This document shows, piece by piece, positions 1-11,228 of a DNA stretch of 64,000 nucleotides. Under the pieces are notes generated by a model. It was not told the DNA's origin and ran no database searches. It worked only from the letters and a program-made list of their open reading frames with translations. The first letter of the stretch is position 1; each line of letters begins with the position of its first letter. The translations under genes were made by a program, and so were the position numbers. The DNA comes from Prionace glauca (taxonomy: Eukaryota > Chordata > Chondrichthyes > Carcharhiniformes > Carcharhinidae), in assembly GCA_037974335.1 (NCBI GenBank), contig CM075760.1:41110103-41174102 (forward strand), read 5' to 3'.

Positions 1-210
1 TCAGTGATACACTGGGGCCAGTCATTCACATTGTAATGTTCTAATTCTCAGGTCCCAGTCTGATTCCCGGGCCCAGCTGTCTCTGCTTGTGATACACTGG
101 AGCCAGTCATTCACATTGTAATGTTCTAATTCTCAGGTCCCAGTCTGATTCCCGGGCCCAGCTGTCTCTGTCAGTGATACACTGGGGCCAGTCATTCACA
201 TTGTAATGTG
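1..210. repeat. 85-bp minisatellite, outer end of left arm
   Basis: About 2.5 copies of an 85-base unit stand in tandem; the landmark 'gatacactgg' recurs at 6, 91 and 176. The unit is the reverse complement of the 84-base minisatellite at 27137-28393, so this is the left end of the same inverted duplication. The array continues off the window start. A CR1-like LINE interrupts it, and it resumes at about 1452. Confidence 0.9.
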
Positions 211-1452
211 AGCCTACGAGCCTAGTTGAGTTCTTCGATAATGTGACTGAACACATTGACGAAGGAAGTGCAGTGGACGTAGTGTACATGGACTTCAGCA
301 AGGCTTTTGATAAGGTCCCCCATGCAAGACTTCTTGAGAAGATGAGAGGGCATGGGACCCAAGGGCCTTTGGCCTTGTGGATCCAGAACTGGCTTGCCTG
401 CAGAAGGCAGAGAGTGGTTGTGGATGGGTCTTTTTCGGAATGGAGGTCAGTCACCAGTGGGGTGCCCCAGGGATCTGTTCTGGGACCCTTGTTGTTTGTC
501 ATTTTCATAAATGACCTGGATGAGGAAGTGGAGGGATGGGTTAGCAAGTTCGCTGATGACACGAAGGTCGGCGGTGTTGTGGATGGTCTGGAAGGATGTC
601 AAAAGTTGCAGCAGGACATAGATAGGATGCAGGAATGGGCGGAGAAGTGGCAGATGGACTTCAACGCGGATAAATGTGTAGTAGTCCATTTCGGCAGAAC
701 CAACGGGATGAACGAGTACACTATTAAGGGCAGGGGTCTTAGTAGCGTTGAAGAGCAGAAGGATCTCGGGGTCCGGGTTCACAGGACTCTTAAATCGGCC
801 TCGCAGGTGGAGGAGGTGGTCAAGAAGGCGTATGGTGTACTGGCCTTCATTAATCGAGGGATTGAGTTTCGGAGTCGGGAGGTAATGCTGCAACTTTACA
901 GGACCCTCGTCAGGCCTCATTTGGAGTACTGTGCGCAGTTCTGGTCGCCTCACTATAGGAAAGACGTAGAAGCTATTGAAAGGGTGCAGAGGAGATTTAC
1001 AAGGATGTTGCCTGGACTGGGAGGCATGCCTTATGAAGATAAGTTGAGGGAGCTGGGACTCTTTTCCCTGGAGAGGCGAAGGTTGAGAGGCGACCTGATA
1101 GAAGTTTATAAAATGTTGAGAGGAATAGATAGGGTGAACTCTCAGAGGCTATTTCCCCGGGTTGAGATGGTCGCTACGAGAGGACACAGATTTAAGGTGC
1201 GGGGAGGGAAGTACAGCGGTGATGTTAGGGGTAAGTGTTTCACTCAGAGGGTAGTGAGTGATTGGAATCGGCTGCCGTCGTCGGTGGTGGAGGCGAACTC
1301 GCTGGGGTCTTTTAAAAGACTCCTGGATGAGTATATGGGGTTTAATGGGATTGGGGGTTATAGATAGGTCTATAGATTGGTGGGGTTGATGCGATCGGCG
1401 CAACTCGAGGGCCGAAGGGCCTGTTTGTGCTGTAATGTTCTATGTTCTATGT
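211..1452 (+). mobile_element. CR1-like LINE, 5'-truncated
   Basis: An open stretch at 243-1367 (374 codons) covers most of a CR1-clade reverse transcriptase and the C-terminal region. The palm motif 'DFSKAFDKVPH' appears early, then 'SGVPQGSVLGPLLF', then the catalytic 'FADDTK' box. The C-terminal 'RPHLEYCAQFWSP' and 'RRFTRMLPGL' blocks are typical of CR1. The N-terminal part and endonuclease are missing, as expected from incomplete reverse transcription. After the stop come a short 3' UTR with 'gggccgaagggcctg' and a tail of ttctatg repeats ending at about 1452. It lies inside the minisatellite and has no partner in the right arm, so it inserted after the arms formed. The open frame suggests a young copy. 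Confidence 0.9.
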
Positions 1453-1550
1453 TCTAATTCTCAGGTTCCAGTCTGACTCCGGGCCCAGCTGTCTCTGTCA
1501 GTGATACACTGGAGCCAGTCATTCAAATTATAATGTTCTACTTCTCTATG
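1452..1550. repeat. Minisatellite, resumed after the LINE
   Basis: About 1.2 more copies of the 84-85 base unit follow the LINE tail. They lead into single-copy arm sequence that is the reverse complement of 27117-27230. Confidence 0.8.
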
Positions 1551-1849
1551 ATTATTTTTGGAAACCGTCACCCAATCCGTTGTGAATTCGAACCTGCATC
1601 AGATTTTGCTTCATTTGACCCCTGCCTGTCATTATTGGTCAAATCACTTTCTCTCGAATGATCACACGCACAAAAAATGTTTATTTAAATGTTATATCAT
1701 GTTCCGTCTCTCTTACTCTAGAGAACTCATACGTTGGTTCACGTGATTCTCCCAGCCAGTTTATGTCATCATTGCGCGAGCATATCTGTCTATATTAGAT
1801 TAGATTCTTCTTCTGTTATTGGAGCATTATGTTTCATCATTTATAGGGT

Positions 1850-1955
1850 GTGGGCAGCACTGACATCTGTTGCCCTTCTCTGATTGCCCCTGACAATGTG
1901 GTGATGAGCTGCTATCTTGAACCGCTGCAGTCCTTGTTCACCAGGTGATATCACT
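1850..1955 (-). mobile_element. Jockey-like LINE 3' end fragment (left arm)
   Basis: Read on the minus strand this is the C-terminal end of a second, non-CR1 LINE lineage, with the block around 'gaaccgctgcagtcc'. Larger pieces of the same family lie at 41590-42290 and 61105-61462. The mirror copy is at about 26733-26832. Bases 1956-2321 show no gene. Confidence 0.6.
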
Positions 1956-2321
1956 GTTTATATCACATAAGGTCTGGCCACTCTTATGATGCACCTGATC
2001 CTGATTCATTCCATTACCTAGACTGTACAATCTATACACAGTAGAAAATATTTAAGATGGTTACCATGGAATTGGTGAAGGTAACGGTTAAACTGAAATA
2101 TTGTTCCTTATCTGGAGAGTGGCAGATGTTTCAATCCTTTGCATCAATAGAAATAAGAAGTCTGAGAATTCCAGGTGTAATTATCTCCTGTCGGCTATAT
2201 ATCCAGGGTCATTTTCACCATCATTTTCACAAATCAGCACACAATTGAGTCGTACATCAGGAAGTTTATTGAGACACTGAGAAGATCAATTTTCGTAATC
2301 TCCTCGTCATTCCAGATGTGA

Positions 2322-3035
2322 TTTATCCATTTTCCAACAGATCTCTAAACACAGATAAGTTAACGCCAGGAACAAAACAGTGAGGCTGTAATCATGCTTA
2401 ACGCATGAGCAAACAACAGTATGGTTGTCAATAAATAGGTACATATTAAATGCTCTTCAGGCGAAATACATGAACTCTGGTGTTTTCATGCATTCATGGA
2501 AGGCAGAGATGGGCTGAAGGTTATGATTGGGAAAACTGAAGGGGAATTGCTAAAAGAGATCATTTCTCCAAAGGTGCGTATTAGAAAATAGAATATTTGA
2601 AATAAATAAGCACGCAAATGTCTGTGATGTTTCTTGGACATAGAACCATCGAATTCCTACAGTTCAGAAACACAAATCTTGTCCACCGAGTCTGTGTCCC
2701 ACCCAGCTTCTCCCCTCTGCCCTATCCCCGTTAGCCCCACACAGTTACCATGGCTAATCCACATATTCTAAGGGAAAATAACGGGCAACTTTGCATGGTC
2801 AATTCAACTAATATGATCTGTTGTAATATAAACAAGGGACGGGTTTTATGCAGTGATACGGAGACAGTCGAGTGCACAAGATATCGATACAGCACCTGTA
2901 CTAATATGAATGCAGACTGGGCCCAGTTCAGTCATTATTGAGAGAGAGTATGCAGTATATTTCTAACCAGCGTGGTGTTTTCTGATATAATCAGAGATAT
3001 GCCAGACTCAGTTTTGACAAAGACATGGTCTATCC
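2322..3035. repeat. Intra-arm duplicated segment, copy A (left arm)
   Basis: About 0.7 kb here recurs in direct orientation at about 9727-10445, from 'cagatctctaaa' to 'ctcagttttgacaaa'. The right arm carries both copies mirrored, so four copies exist in the window. The open frame at 2750-2941 is inside this repeat and shows no sign of being a gene. Confidence 0.8.
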
Positions 3036-3870
3036 TAATATATGCAGAGACAATGTGCGCTGTAATTTAAACTGAGACTGCTTCCAGCGTATCAGCGCTA
3101 TCAGAAAATAGGGACATGATCTGGTGTGACATAAACAGAGATGTGGCCCAGTGGAATAACAAGTGAGACAATACAGAGTAAAACAAAATTTGAGAAATGA
3201 TAATGTGTAAAGTGAACAAAGGTATAATGTGGCGCATTAATTATGGAGACAGCGCAATAAAACTGTCCCCTCGTGTAATTTTGTCTGATTCTGGCCATTG
3301 TAACATATAAACTGAGACAAATCCGATGCAGTAATTCCAAACCAAACCTTTAGGTCGATGTAAACTTTGACGGGGCAATTGCAGAAATAAATAATTCATG
3401 TAACAGAATAATTAGAGACAGGATATTATTCAATATAAACAGGGAGGCGGACTAGTGCAGCAGTGATTGAGAGGCTGTCCATGTTTCTTTATAAGTGGCA
3501 GGTTCCAACAATGTAATAACTGAGACAGAGCCTGGTGTAATGCAAACAGTAACATGTCCCGGTGCATTATCAGGAGTGAGAGGGTCCAGTGAAGTAACAG
3601 CGGAGATATGGAGTTTCATGACATTAGGCGAGAATTAATTCCGTGCTGTCATAACTGTCAGAATGAATGGGGCAATGAGGCTTGGTGCAGTATTGTAACA
3701 ACTGGGATTTTGCTGAGTGCAGAATCAACTGAGAATTATTGCCAGATAATCAGAAATATCATTTCGTGACAGAGAAACTGGGTCACGTTTAGGATGGACA
3801 AAGACTGAGTCTACTACAGAAATAACTGAGATGATCATCTGTGTCGTGTCGTACCAAAAAGCACAGTTTC
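3036..3870. repeat. Degenerate short-period repeat (left arm)
   Basis: Variants of 'taatataaacagagac' and 'ggtgtaatgcaaaca' recur every 30-45 bases, interleaved with 'gagacagagcctgg'-like pieces. It looks like a very old tandem array that has decayed. The right-arm counterpart is about 24820-25660. No gene is seen in it or in 3871-4336. Confidence 0.6.
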
Positions 3871-4336
3871 ACTGCCATCTCCTGGACGACCTTTGCTATT
3901 GCAGGTGTTGTGAAATGCTGATTTCAGTTGCGGTTTCCTTTTCTTTGGTGAGCTGTATATCCAGCTGGTAAGGCCAGCATATATTGGCAATCACTAATAC
4001 ATTGAATTTACTGGTTTTCTAGACATCATAGAAGGCACGTAATCGCCAAACAAGTGTGCGCCTGGAGTCACCTCTGGGCTAAACTGGGGAATGATGGAAG
4101 GTTTTCCTTTCGGCAGAATGTTAGAGAATCTGATATATTTCTTGTCATGGCCGCAATTACGGAAACGATCTTTAAATTCAAAACTGTAATTGCATTTTAT
4201 AACCTTTTGTAGTTGGATTTGAATATATATCTTGAGAAATTTGCCTACCCTCGGAATTACTTTCGCAGAGACGTTACCTCTGTGCTACTATCTTCCTTTC
4301 AACATTGATAAAGTATTTACAGCAGAGAAGAAGGCC

Positions 4337-5538
4337 ATTTTGAAGCGTCATGTGTGTGTTGGCCCTCGAAAGGAGCAATTTATCCAATAACACTCTGTAC
4401 CCCACAGTCCAGCATTTTGTTCATTTTCAGACAATTATCCAATTCCATTTTGAACCCATTAATTGGCTCTGCCTGCACCACACTCTCAAACAGCACATTC
4501 CAGATCTGGATCACTCACTGTCTGACAATGTTTTTCCTGATGTCTCCATGTTTCTTCCATCAATTTACTACAACCCGCGCCCTCTGTGTCAAGATCTTTC
4601 TGTCATTGACCAGTTTCTCTCTATCTACTCTATTAAGACCCCTCAGGATTTTGAATGTCTCATTAAAGTCACATCAGCAACTTTCTGTCAAGGAAATTAG
4701 TCCGATCCTCTCCAAAATATTTTCGTCACCGAAGTTTCTGATCTCTGGAATTATTCTCGTGTTTTTCTTCCCTGCTTCCAGCCTATTGACTTTACATCCT
4801 GCCTTACGTTCGGTGCCCAAAATTGGAACGATTTTTTCGGCTGACTATTTTCCATGTGTTAGCTACAAAAATAGCACAACATCCTTGCTTCTGCATTCTT
4901 TTCCCCAATAGACAAAAAAAAACCTATTCCCTTTTTCTGTTTGCCGCTGTCTGAACCTATCTTGCATCATGAATGATTTATACACATATTCACTCCAGTC
5001 CCTCGGCGTCTATATTCACTTTCATGGCCTTTTCATTATTTCCATTTTTCTCTTCAAATTCTGCTGAACAAAACTAATCATGGAACTTTTCTCTGCAATA
5101 GGATAAATATGCAAATTACTCATCCATTCCACCAATTAGTTCTTTTTTTGCGTTCTGAAGTTCTGAATGATCTACTGATGGTTGGCAATGTTTCCAAGTT
5201 TTGGATCGTTCACAGATTTTGAAAGGCTGGCCTCCACTTCAAGCTCTCGGGCATTACTATGTCGTGAATTTCAATGTTCATATAACCTTTTCCTGGCAAC
5301 ATGACTGCAAGATTTGTTCTACTCCAAAAAACAGCTACGAATTGTTTCCTGGCACTCAGGCAATTTCCTATCCATGTTGCTCCTATCCATTTTATTCTCT
5401 GATCTCCACAGTTACTCACAAGGCTGCGGTGCAGCACAGTATCACATGACTTTTGGAAGCCTATTAAGAGAAATACACTCACAAACTATCTGTTACTCAG
5501 CATAAAACTCAAACAAGTTAATTAAACTGGATCTGACC
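4337..5538 (-). mobile_element. Decayed CR1-like LINE (left arm)
   Basis: The mirror of 23160-24360. On the minus strand it reads through worn reverse-transcriptase sequence (an 'ggaaattgcctgagtgcc'-like block) to a C-terminal part resembling 'gggtcttgatagagtagata'. Many frame breaks show that it is old. It was present before the arms duplicated, because both arms have it. Confidence 0.65.
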
Positions 5539-5659
5539 TGAACAAATACATTCTGGCTGAATTTGTGAAGAAACATATAATTGGGATGATTTCTGCAGTG
5601 ATGAAGAGAGTGAAGATATAAATGCTAAATGTGCCAAAGGCACAAAGATAGATCGGAAA

Positions 5660-5935
5660 TTTGGCCGTTGGCGAGGGCAGTGGGCATATCTAGAATATTG
5701 TGCACAGTTCTTGTCTCCTTATCTTAAAACAAAGTTAATGTGTTAAAATAATAGTTCAGAGGAGTTTCACTAAACCATTGCCAGCTATGTTTGGGTTATC
5801 TTATGAGAAAAGGTTAGTGACGTCAGGTTTGTACCCAGAGAGTTCAAAAGAGTAAGAGGCAAATTGACTGAAACCTTCAAAACTCTAAGTGGTGCTAACA
5901 GTGTGGATGTTGAACGGAAGTTTACTCTTGTCCAG
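5660..5935 (+). mobile_element. Decayed CR1-like LINE fragment (left arm)
   Basis: Worn sequence resembles the CR1 C-terminal blocks 'RPHLEYC', 'RRFTRML' and 'YEERL', for example 'ctagaatattgtgcacagtt'. It points opposite to the adjacent 4337-5538 relic. The mirror copy is at about 22764-23039. Confidence 0.6.
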
Positions 5936-6036
5936 TGTGTGGCTGTATTGGGTGTGTCTCTGAGTGCAGATATTTTGGGTCTGGTTTCTGCGCCTGTTTC
6001 CAATGCTGTACGGTCCACGGGAGGGCGGTCTCCGAT

Positions 6037-6140
6037 CACTTATCCAACGTAAAAAGTCTGACAACACCTGGTTGTCAGACTTTTTACTGTGTTTACGCCA
6101 GTCCAACGCCGGCATACCCACATCATGACACTTATCCAAC
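6037..6140 (+). mobile_element. Arm-specific retroposed tail with 5' inversion
   Basis: An insert of 80 bases (6049-6128) is flanked by a perfect 12-base target duplication, 'cacttatccaac', at 6037-6048 and 6129-6140. The right arm has the empty site at about 22650-22663. The insert is the 3' tail seen at 14320-14386, but its first 18 or so bases are the reverse complement of the bases that follow. This makes a hairpin with stem 'aaaaagtctgacaac'. A 5' inversion of this kind is the signature of twin priming during target-primed reverse transcription. Confidence 0.85.
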
Positions 6141-6443
6141 ATCATACTCTCCTTTTGCAGAAAATGATGATTTGCTGATACGAAAATGAGCAGAGAAAAT
6201 AAATCTTATCAAATCAAATTGCATTTTTTCCGTTCTTTTGATTCAACCTTTAACTTCAATACATTTATTTAACACCAACATCTTTATTCTGAATGAATAT
6301 CTCTGAAAGAGACAACATTGAAATGCAAGCATGACTGACCAACAAAAGAACTCGAGTCACTGGAGCTATCGCTCCTGTTTTCAATCAGGAAGCAATTCCA
6401 GGTCCTCTTCGTTCATCTGCTGCACGCAATCAACAAATTGTCA

Positions 6444-6514
6444 TTCCCTGACCCGAATTAAACCCAGGCCGCGATGGTGAGAGGGCTGATTCCAAACAGA
6501 TGGACCATTAGGGA
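6444..6514 (-). pseudogene. tRNA-Glu (CTC) relic, left arm
   Basis: On the minus strand this follows tRNA-Glu from acceptor stem to acceptor stem: it starts 'tccctaatggtc', has the anticodon loop CTCTCAC (anticodon CTC) and ends 'gtcagggaa'. The D arm and T loop have drifted; the T loop reads TTTAATT where TTCGATT is expected. The mirror copy is at 22277-22347, with much the same damage, so it was dead before the arms duplicated. Confidence 0.75.
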
Positions 6515-7823
6515 AGATAGCGATGGAACATTTAGCCCGCCTTTCCACTTCATAATTAAAAAAAATATATACACAAGGAATATTTGTTGGGCAAAAGTCA
6601 TGTCCAGAAAGAACATGAATGACTCCTTCAGCCAATGAAACACTAATTGTTGTTATCTGGAACAAGAAATCGACAGTGAGGTGAAATAGTCTCACAGGTT
6701 TTTCATGTGATTTTTTTAATTTCCAAAACTGTCCAATCTCGTCACTGCTTATACTGTGAAACTTACGAGGTAAACACACAACAGATTCTCGTCACTTCAA
6801 ACTATCTGCTTTCCACCTCAGCATTTTGCAGATTTAAAAGCACCGTTCTTTAAAAGTTTTAGACTATCCTCATTGTACTGATTATTACCGACTTGCTGTG
6901 TATTTTATATATTGATAAAACCTGTACTTGTAATATAAACAGCAATAGACATTCTCTGCTGGTGTGGAAGCTTTGTGCGCACATACAATTCTAAACACTT
7001 CCATGCTTTCGCTGTTCTGAATTATAGAGATTATTGCGTTTGCAAACTTGGAAAATATTTTCAAATCACCTGACTCATTTCAAATTGTTTTTGTTAAATG
7101 TTAATGCAGTACATAATCTCACAGCCATAGGAATTTTACAAACCCTTATGTCTTTAATGATATTATACAACTGCAGTTATAGAGAAATGGAAAAAAATTG
7201 GGGCAAGTGCTATTTTCTGAATCTTTGTCAAACAGCTTACTGATATCCATATAGACGACATCAACGGCTCGTTTCAATGCTGGGTCTGGTGCGTCCTGCT
7301 CAGCCTCCGAAGTGAGTGAGTTTCTGCAGACGGAAGCTCGCCTCTTCCACCACCAGCACTGTGGCCCGACTTCCCTTTACTGGGAGACAATGTGGTCGAG
7401 AGGCTAAACCCGCTGTGTCTGTTTCAGGCCCTGAGTTTCTCACTGGTGGAGATGGAGAGCAGGAGCTGGAGTGCCTGGAATTCTTTCTGAAGTTCGTGGT
7501 GTGCTGGGAATTGATTTTTGTTCTTGCAATGGTTGGGGTTTTATGGCTTGTAGATGATTGAAGCATTCCCATGGGAGGGTATCTCCCAAACAGAATTGAT
7601 AGGAAACAGGCCCTGATAGGAACGTCCCTCACAACCACGCGGATCCATTGCCATGATTCTTTACTAATAACCTATCAACTGCCTTTAAGTGCCCCTCCCG
7701 GTTGATGGGAATGGCACTGGGTGTCAACTTCCACCCTTGGAAGATCAGACTTAACTTTGGGCAAAGTGATCTTCCCATGAGAAATTGTGCTTGGGGGTTT
7801 CCTGTTGTTGAAGAAGAAATCTG
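6515..7823. other. Left-arm sequence with no recognised gene
   Basis: Apart from a short reverse-transcriptase scrap at 7222-7282, I see nothing identifiable. An open frame at 7300-7638 (minus) and another on the opposite strand persist in both arms. The differences between arms fall mostly on amino-acid-changing positions in both frames, so they are open by recent copying rather than by selection. Confidence 0.6.
7222..7282 (-). mobile_element. CR1 reverse-transcriptase scrap (left arm)
   Basis: About 60 bases encode, on the minus strand, the palm-motif block 'AVDVVYMDISKLFDK', matching 'AVDVVYMDFSKAFDK' of the better-preserved CR1 copies at 211 and 37789. The mirror copy is at about 21504-21565. 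Confidence 0.7.
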
Positions 7824-9382
7824 TTATTCACTAAGTAATTTCACAATTGCATTAAATGGAAATCTGATCACATTCTTCAGATCCTCTCTGAATTGTGTCT
7901 GGGTCACTGCATAAATGTATGTATTGGTGCAGCAACTCAGGAGTTGGAGCATAAATCCTAATTCCCGCACAAATGCAGGGATATAAAAATGAATTAAGTT
8001 TAAATTATATAATCGTTCACAAAAGGAATGGATAAGTAAGATTGACCATAGCAGGATAAAATTTCCTGATAGAGCAAACAGTAAGATAATGGATTTTCTT
8101 CTCTTCACTGTCTCTGGGTCCTTTGAAGTATCCATACGCTTGTGGCTCTGAAGTCTCCTGCGGAATTTGGTGGACCCTAGAATGTGTTTAATGGTGAAAA
8201 CATTCAGCAACAGAATCAACAAAAAAGGAATGAACGGAGTTAAAATATAATGCAGATTTTCAACCACTCCCCATGCTGCAGAATAGTGGGCATCATTGCC
8301 AATATAACAAAAATGGGGAATATTCTGTAACGCATATCTATCACCATACATGAAATACCAGAAAATGTTCTTTACACTGAATAGCACACTCACAGTTCCG
8401 AGAACGACTGTTGCAGTTTTCTCATTGCAGTATTTTATTTTCAGCTTCTGACAAGTAATAGCCACAAATCGATCAAAGGTGAATGTGACAGTGAACCAGA
8501 CAGAGCAATCAGTGACTGCATAAAGAAAGACAGCATGGATATTACATATTTTAAATTGGTAAATGATTAAAAATGGAAACTTCATGGGAATTTGCCTCAA
8601 AATGAGATCGATGATAATGACCAGTAGATCCGCCGCTGACATGGAAATGAGGTAACGTATCACACTTTTGGAAAGACCACACTTCCCTCGCGACAGGATA
8701 AGAATCGTCAATACATTCACTGTAAGGAAGAGAAACACAATTTACTCGTATTTTAGACTGAGCACAAGAGAAACAATCTCTCAGGATCCTTGGTAACAGC
8801 TGAAACATTTTTATTAAATCCACCTCAGAGTAGACTGAGTTCACCTATTCTGCTCGAGACAAAGTTCACAGCAGAAAAGCCCCACTATGATGTAGCAAGA
8901 AGCCACATTCACCAATTAATAAAATCTCGAATTTGCTGCCTTCTTCAGATTTGTAAGTGGGGGACACAATGGTGCCAGTAGGTTTGGAGCAAATATTCCT
9001 GGTCTGGATGACTCTGCTTTGATTGTGCTGAAGGCTGTGCAGTTGAAGATGTTAAATCAGCTGATTTGGAATTGGCTGTGAATCATAACACTGGAAATCA
9101 TGTTACATAACGACAACCGTAAAGTGGAAAGATTGAAAGTGAATGTCAGGTAGTGTGAGGATAGCTGTGTGGCAAGGAGAAATGTTTCCAGGGCATACAG
9201 CAACAAACCATGAAGGTTACACAGAATGATATCAATAACTGGGTAACATGGACAAGGACAATGAACACAGAGAAATATGACTTACCAGTGACACCAACTA
9301 CGGCAAGGACAGGGTAGTAAATCCTTTGGATGTCGTAAAATACCCAAAGAATACGAAGCTCAAGTGGTATAATCCAGAACAT
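7824..9382 (-). CDS. GPR139-like G-protein coupled receptor, left copy
   Basis: Two exons give 330 codons: exon 1 at 9286-9382 (minus; ATG at 9382) and exon 2 at 7824-8719, joined through a phase-1 intron with a GT donor at 9285-9284 and an AG acceptor at 8721-8720. The protein is a rhodopsin-class seven-helix receptor resembling the large shark set annotated as GPR139-like. Visible marks are 'SRGKCGLSK' after helix 1, 'SAADLLV' in helix 2, Cys91 and Cys170 for the usual loop disulfide, 'FDRF' at about 114-117 in place of DRY, and 'NTYIY' at 298-302 in place of NPxxY. It would act at the plasma membrane; the ligand is unknown. Exon 1 gives no clear signal peptide, which is normal for the class. 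It is intact. It differs from the right copy by 26 residues, clustered in extracellular loops 1 and 2. I chose the ATG because the frame upstream has only a TTG. Confidence 0.88.
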
Positions 9383-9726
9383 GGCCCTGAAATTCAATTT
9401 TCGCTGACTGTACTAGAGACCACTCCCAGTTAAACAATATTGCACACAGTGTGAAATTTCCTATTTATAAATCTTCTAATGTCCCCATTGGAACAATTAA
9501 ACCGTGTGCTGAGGGACATTAATCACAGTCTCTGAACAAACAAGATGACTTCATCTTTTCTTGCAAATTATATGGTTATTGTCCTTTTTATGCATGTTAA
9601 AAAATCCGAATGAAGGCAAACATTTTGGTTCATGCACCTTGGCAAAAGAAAGGAACATTGATTAACAATGTGTTGCTGAACTGAAGAGAGTTGAAACCGT
9701 TGTGAGTATTGCTATCACACATTGTC

Positions 9727-10445
9727 AGTCTATCCGTTTTCCAGCAGATCTCTAAAGACAGATAAATCAACACCGGGAACAAAATAGTGAGGCTGAAATC
9801 ATTTTGTTTGCAAGAACACACAACAGAATGGTTGTCAATAAATACTTACATATTAAATGTTCTTCAGTTGAAACACATGAACTGTTTGGTGTTTCTATGC
9901 ATTCGTGGAAGACAGAGATGGGCTGAAGGTGATCACTGGGAAAACTGAAGGGGAATTGCTAAAAGAGATCATTTCTCCAAACGGGTTATTAGAAAATAGA
10001 TTACTTAAAATAAATAAGCACGCAAATGTCTATGATATTTCTTAGACATAGAACCATAGAATTCCTACAGTTCAGAAGAAAGGTTATCTTGGCCCATCGA
10101 GTCTGTATCCCACCCAGGTCCTCCCCTCTGCCCTATCCCCATTAGCCCCACACATTTACCATGGCTAATCCACATACTCTAAGGGAAAATAACGGGCACT
10201 TTTGCATGGTGAATCCAACTAATATGATCTGTTATAATATAAATGAGGGACGGGTTTTGTGCAGTAACACAGAGACAGAGCCGAATGCACCAGATATCGA
10301 TACAGCACCTGTACTAATATGAATGCAGACTGGGTCCAGTTCAGTCATTACTGAGAGAGTGTATACAGTATATTACTAACCAGCGTGGTGTTTTCTTATC
10401 TAAATAGAGACATGACATACTCAGTTTTGACAAAAACAAGGTCTT
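9727..10445. repeat. Intra-arm duplicated segment, copy B (left arm)
   Basis: A direct copy of 2322-3035, about 7.4 kb away on the other side of the receptor gene. It runs from 'cagatctctaaagacaga' to 'ctcagttttgacaaaaac'. It ends about 115 bases before the tRNA-Glu gene. Bases 9383-9726 hold only receptor 5' flank. Confidence 0.8.
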
Positions 10446-10560
10446 TGTGAAGGATAAAATGTGAAGGATAAATTTGCAATTGGTGAATAAAAAGTCCGAA
10501 ATGCAATAAAAAGCAGGCGATTCATGGATAAATCAACATTTTAAAATATTTGTGTCAGCT

Positions 10561-10632
10561 TTCCTGGTGGTCTAGTGGTTAGGATTCGGCGCTCTCAGTA
10601 CTGTAGCCTCGGTTCGACTCCCGGTCAGGGAA
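10561..10632 (+). tRNA. tRNA-Glu (CTC), left copy, weakened
   Basis: Seventy-two bases have the A box 'tggtctagtggttagg', the B box 'ggttcgactcc' and a complete acceptor stem (TTCCTGG with TCAGGGA). The anticodon loop CTCTCAG gives CTC. The 3' side of the anticodon stem (TACTG) pairs poorly with CGGCG, with one clear mismatch and two G-T pairs, so the molecule may be unstable. A pol III terminator of four T lies at 10639-10642. The better-folded partner is at 18159-18230, but that copy has only three T downstream. Confidence 0.75.
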
Positions 10633-11228
10633 TGTAGATTTTATTACAATAATTCTGCGTTACTTCTCGGTCTGCACCTGTCAGAATCAATATTAGGGAG
10701 ATTTCTTTGTTTGTATCGGAATTGGGAAAGTCACATGTAAAGAATCAAAAAGAAATTAAGAGAGCGATCGGCGAGAAAGGGCTGATGGTACGAAATGCTG
10801 ATACAGGTTAAAATCTAGCTGTTAATGGGGGAAGATTTATTGTTCCTACTGACACAAATATCTGCAGATCTCGGTCCAAATCTCTGCTTCCATGGCAAGA
10901 AAACTTTTAATTGAATGAAATAGTAAGATCTCCCACCCCCTGTGAAATGGAGGCAGTTTTCACTCAGAAACCAATAACTGAGTTTAACAATTTGGGAAGG
11001 AGAAAGACTCAGTTTGAGCGGTGACATTGCGGGAGGAATGGAGAGCTGGAGTTCACCCAGAAAAGCAGCAAAGTTTCAAATCAATGGTGTCCAACGTTGG
11101 ATGGTCCATTAACGGTGATAATTTAATGTTATTCAGCAGAATCACCACAGGATGGTTTATCACAGATTGATAATAAAACTTTGAATGGAGTGAACTGCAG
11201 TAACATTGAATGCAGTAGAAAGGACAGC
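10633..11228. other. Left-arm sequence with nothing recognised
   Basis: No gene, repeat family or structured RNA was recognised between the tRNA-Glu and the SINE. The right-arm counterpart is about 17552-18150. Confidence 0.5.

Noticed and set aside
107-562. Minus-strand frame across the minisatellite and LINE
   Set aside because: Shadow of the LINE reverse-transcriptase frame on the other strand.
7300-7638. Open frame of 112 codons present in both arms (also 21148-21486)
   Set aside because: A frame on the opposite strand is equally preserved, and the differences between arms mostly change residues, so it is open because the arms are similar.
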